Assembly (NCBI RefSeq): GCF_016612995.1
Contig: NZ_JAEOAH010000046.1
Span: forward strand, 1-45,459
Origin: Viridibacillus soli
GTDB lineage: Bacteria; Bacillota; Bacilli; Bacillales_A; Planococcaceae
Length of the DNA: 45,459 nucleotides
Reading direction: 5' to 3'
Below are positions 43,067 through 45,459 of this stretch, piece by piece (within the stretch, counting starts at the first letter, position 1; each line of letters opens with the position of its first letter). A program made the translations under genes and the position numbers. Under the pieces are notes generated by a model, which did not search any database, had not been told where the DNA came from, and saw only the letters and a program-made list of their open reading frames with translations.

Positions 43067-43278
43067 TGCTTATGTACAGCTTACATAGTACCAATTTGCA
43101 TTTCGTTATAATCATATGCTGTTCCTCTCTATAGAATTTACTTGGAACGGAAATACACATATAATCCAATACAATTTCATACAAAATTTTTATTTTTTAT
43201 AGTTATTTGTAAATTTATGTTAGAATATTTTTAGAAATTCAAAAAAGAAATAATAAAAATTCGTTAAGGGGGTAGATT

Positions 43279-43839
43279 ATGAAATTTGTTCTTATATTTG
43301 GACCTCAAGCGGTTGGTAAAATGACTGTTGGACAGGAATTAGCTAAAATAACGGGTTTGAAACTTTTTCATAACCATATGACGATTGACTTAGTTAGCCA
43401 TTTTTTTGACTATAGCACAAAAGAAGGAAAAAGATTAGTAAGTTTGTTTCGTCAGGAGATATTTGAAGAGGTATCAAAGAGTAATTTGTATGGAATGATT
43501 TTTACTTATGTCTGGGCATTTGATCTGCAAGCTGATTGGGATTATGTCAATCAAGTCTCCCAGCTTTTTGAGTCCAGAGGAGGTACTGTTTACTTTGTAG
43601 AACTTGAGGCTGATTTAGAAGAAAAACTTGAGCGAAATAAAAGTTCTAATAGACTTGAACATAAGCCTTCAAAAAGAGATATTGAATGGTCTGAAAATGA
43701 CTTGAAAGAGTCAATGGAGAAATACAGATTGAATTCCTTAGAAGGTGAAATCAAATACTCAAACTATATCAAGATAAACAATACAAACTTGAGTGCGGAA
43801 GAAGTGGTAAAGATAGTTAAGGGAAAATTTCATTTATAG
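43279..43839 (+). CDS. P-loop NTPase, shikimate-kinase/AAA-like, 186 aa
   Basis: A Walker A variant GPQAVGKMTVG starts at residue 8, followed by a His-Asn-His segment and FYDY-rich helices, in the arrangement of small stand-alone kinases (shikimate or gluconate kinase-like, often labelled 'AAA family'). The phosphoacceptor is unknown. GGGGG stands seven to eight bases before the ATG. It is followed at 70 bases by the nucleotidyltransferase gene, possibly in one transcript. Confidence 0.85.
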   Translation: MKFVLIFGPQAVGKMTVGQELAKITGLKLFHNHMTIDLVSHFFDYSTKEGKRLVSLFRQEIFEEVSKSNLYGMIFTYVWAFDLQADWDYVNQVSQLFESRGGTVYFVELEADLEEKLERNKSSNRLEHKPSKRDIEWSENDLKESMEKYRLNSLEGEIKYSNYIKINNTNLSAEEVVKIVKGKFHL

Positions 43840-43910
43840 GGCAAGAATTATGAAGAAAATCGTTAGCAATTTATCATCAAAGTACTTTTTACATTTGAAG
43901 GAGAGCGCCT

Positions 43911-44555
43911 ATGAGTGAAAGACCGCAACCAATAGAAACAGCACAAAAATTTATCAATACATATTTTAGTAATTGCCATGCGGCTGTATTGGCTGGGAGC
44001 GTAGTGCGTGGGGAAGAGACCCTAACATCGGATCTAGATATTGTAGTCTTTGATCAAATGCTAGATCATGCCTACCGGGAATCCACTCTGTTTGAGGGCT
44101 GGCCGATTGAAGTGTTTGTTCATAATTTATCGTCATACAAGGATTTCTTTGAATCAGATTGTGATCAGGCAAGGCCTTCATTGCCGAGGATGGTTGCAGA
44201 AGGGTTTGTGCTAAAGGATAAAGGAATACTGGTTAAGATTAAAGAAGAGGCACAAAATCTTTTGCAGAAAGGCCCAGCAAAATGGACAACTGACACAATA
44301 GATCTGAAACGTTATTTTATTACGGATGCCTTAGATGATTTAAGTGGGGCAAACAATCGCGGTGAGGAGATTTTTATAGCAAGTCATCTTGCGGAATTAC
44401 TAAGTGAGTTCTATTTAAGAACAAACGGTCAGTGGGTTGGCAATTCTAAATGGATTGTACGTTCTCTAAAACAATTTGATAAAGAATTTGCGAATCGATT
44501 TGTAGATATATTTGATGAGTTTTATAGATCTGGTAGTAAAGAAAATATTAACCAC
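43911..44555 (+). pseudogene. Nucleotidyltransferase-domain protein, 3' truncated
   Basis: Residues 1-215 are a clear nucleotidyltransferase: GS29-30 in LAGSVVRGEETLTSDLDIVVF with the metal acids Asp41 and Asp43 (GS...SDxD pattern), then helices. It resembles stand-alone DUF4037/ANT-like transferases. After SGSKENINH (about 44550) the reading frame enters the body of a methyltransferase gene in the wrong frame and ends at 44699, so the last part of the 262-residue frame is not family sequence. A GGAG site precedes the ATG. The N-terminal domain may still fold. Confidence 0.7.
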
Positions 44556-45322
44556 AACGCAATACAGAAGAATATGATAATCCAGTTTTATATGATAAGG
44601 AAAATAAGCTTCATACAGATGATATTCTGTTTCTACAAAAGTGGGCCGCAAAGTCTAAAGGAACGATACTTGATATCGCCTGCGGAACTGGTAGAGTAAC
44701 AATTCCATTAGCGGAAAATGGTCATCAAATAGTAGGAGTAGATATACATACAGGTATGCTTGACGAAGCAAAAAGGAAATCGGCTGAGCAGAACTTACCT
44801 ATTGAATGGATCCAACAAAATTGCACGCAGCTAGATTTGGACTTTAAAACGAGCTTTGCTTATTCTGTCGGCAATTCATTTTAACATTTTTTACACAATG
44901 AAGATCAGGACGGGCTTTTGTCTTCAGTCAATAGACATCTTCATATGGACGGTATCTTTGTTTTTGATACAAGATTTCCAAGTGCGGAGGAATTATTTCA
45001 GCCGACAACTGAAGAATTTTGGCACTCATATATAGATAGTGACACGCAACTAAAGGTGGATGTCTCTACTATCGCAGAATATGATGCATTGAACCAATTA
45101 CAACAATATACAACAATTCGAAAATATAAAGATAAGGAAAATCATATAGTAAATGAAGTACGTACCAATATTACATTAAGATATGTTTACCCGAAGGAGA
45201 TGGAACGTTTGCTTACTAATCATGGCTTTGAAATCGTTCATATTTATCAAGATTGGCATGAAACGCCAGTAACAAATGATAGCTATGCGATGAATTATGT
45301 ATGTAAAAAAGTTAGTGAATGA
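44556..45322 (+). pseudogene. Class I SAM-dependent methyltransferase, broken
   Basis: In one frame from about 44561: TEEYDNPVLYDKEN, LDIACGTGRVTIPLAENGHQIVGVDIH (SAM-binding motif I and the acid after strand 2), then NSF*HFLHNEDQDG with TAA at 44882-44884 where family members have Gln, and an intact C-terminal half (VYPKEMERLLTNHGF). The start is missing because of the fusion to the nucleotidyltransferase. Two lesions make function unlikely. Confidence 0.8.
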
Positions 45323-45380
45323 TGAAATTGACGTTTTTGTAGTTTATAAACGGAAAAAAACAATGCAGAGGAGAGAATAT

Positions 45381-45459
45381 GTGTCCGTCATCCCTTATTA
45401 TCACTATTTTGCTCTATTAATTGTGTTCATTTCAAGTTTTGTTGGAATTTTCAAGCATA
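45381..45459 (+). CDS. Start of a membrane protein, cut by the window end
   Basis: GAGGAG (45368-45373) lies eight bases before GTG 45381. The following 26 codons (SVIPYYHYFALLIVFISSFV...) form a hydrophobic helix. An ATG in another frame at 45379 stops after 14 codons. The protein cannot be identified from this piece. Confidence 0.5.
   Translation, partial: MSVIPYYHYFALLIVFISSFVGIFKH

Noticed and set aside
1-45459. CRISPR arrays, rRNA, tRNA, T-box or riboswitch leaders
   Set aside because: I looked for regularly spaced repeats, cloverleaf-like blocks and known leader motifs and saw none; this is reading by eye, so weak cases could be missed.

Overview
The window is AT-rich DNA from a spore-forming, low-GC Gram-positive bacterium of the Bacillaceae/Planococcaceae type (a Lysinibacillus- or Bacillus-like chromosome is my best guess). 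The reasons are strong GGAGG ribosome sites, frequent TTG/GTG starts, a Spo0M homologue, a sporulenol/squalene-hopene cyclase relic, an Est30-type carboxylesterase, a Bmr-type efflux pump, a YitT protein and a Spo/CwlO-like NlpC/P60 endopeptidase. Most intact genes are ordinary accessory or housekeeping genes. What stands out is how much broken DNA lies between them: at least fifteen gene relics, often with a single readable frame and a few nonsense codons.

Region by region. 1-4.3 kb: a tyrosine-recombinase tail, a half squalene-hopene cyclase with three in-frame stops, a GDSL lipase, and a large serine recombinase whose middle segment is inverted. 4.6-6.3 kb: a secreted-peptide remnant, a membrane transglutaminase-like protein with a stop near its N-terminus, and a DCC-protein relic. 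6.3-9.75 kb: an inducible penicillinase locus, bla divergent from blaR1-blaI, with three BlaI-type operators between them. 10.3-14.4 kb: trhO, a TniB-like transposition ATPase relic, spo0M and a DUF2252 gene. 14.4-19.3 kb: a gene-poor stretch with a duplicated ~95 bp segment on both sides of a yitT-family gene, a possible immunity-type gene, and a relic of a mobilisable rolling-circle plasmid (oriT plus broken MobV relaxase). 19.3-21.7 kb: LysR regulator, divergent carboxylesterase and a small basic protein.

21.7-24.7 kb is a nest of insertion sequences: a deleted IS3-family element on the minus strand, split close to its orfA start by an IS30-family element with perfect 13-bp ends, which is itself split by an IS1595-family transposase plus a membrane-anchored C39-like cysteine peptidase gene. 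24.7-32 kb: DUF3888 protein, Y-family polymerase fragment, FAD oxidoreductase, metallophosphoesterase, NlpC/P60 endopeptidase, Bmr-like efflux pump, GNAT acetyltransferase. 32.6-38.7 kb: SRPBCC protein, lipoprotein, second IS1595 fragment, DUF3006 protein, rhodanese/MBL relic, nitronate monooxygenase, class-C-like serine hydrolase and an APH-type kinase. 39.4-43.0 kb: a clear operon (MerR regulator, acyl-CoA ligase, acyl-CoA dehydrogenase) with overlapping reading frames and a MerR-type promoter with a 19-bp spacer. 43.2-45.4 kb: P-loop kinase-like protein, a nucleotidyltransferase fused out of frame to a methyltransferase relic, and the start of a membrane protein running off the end.

The two coherent gene systems are the bla regulatory locus and the acyl-CoA operon. 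The most unusual items are the IS nest with the C39 peptidase, the plasmid relic, the recombinase with an inverted segment, and a hairpin element present twice with compensatory base changes. I found no CRISPR array, rRNA, tRNA or convincing riboswitch.
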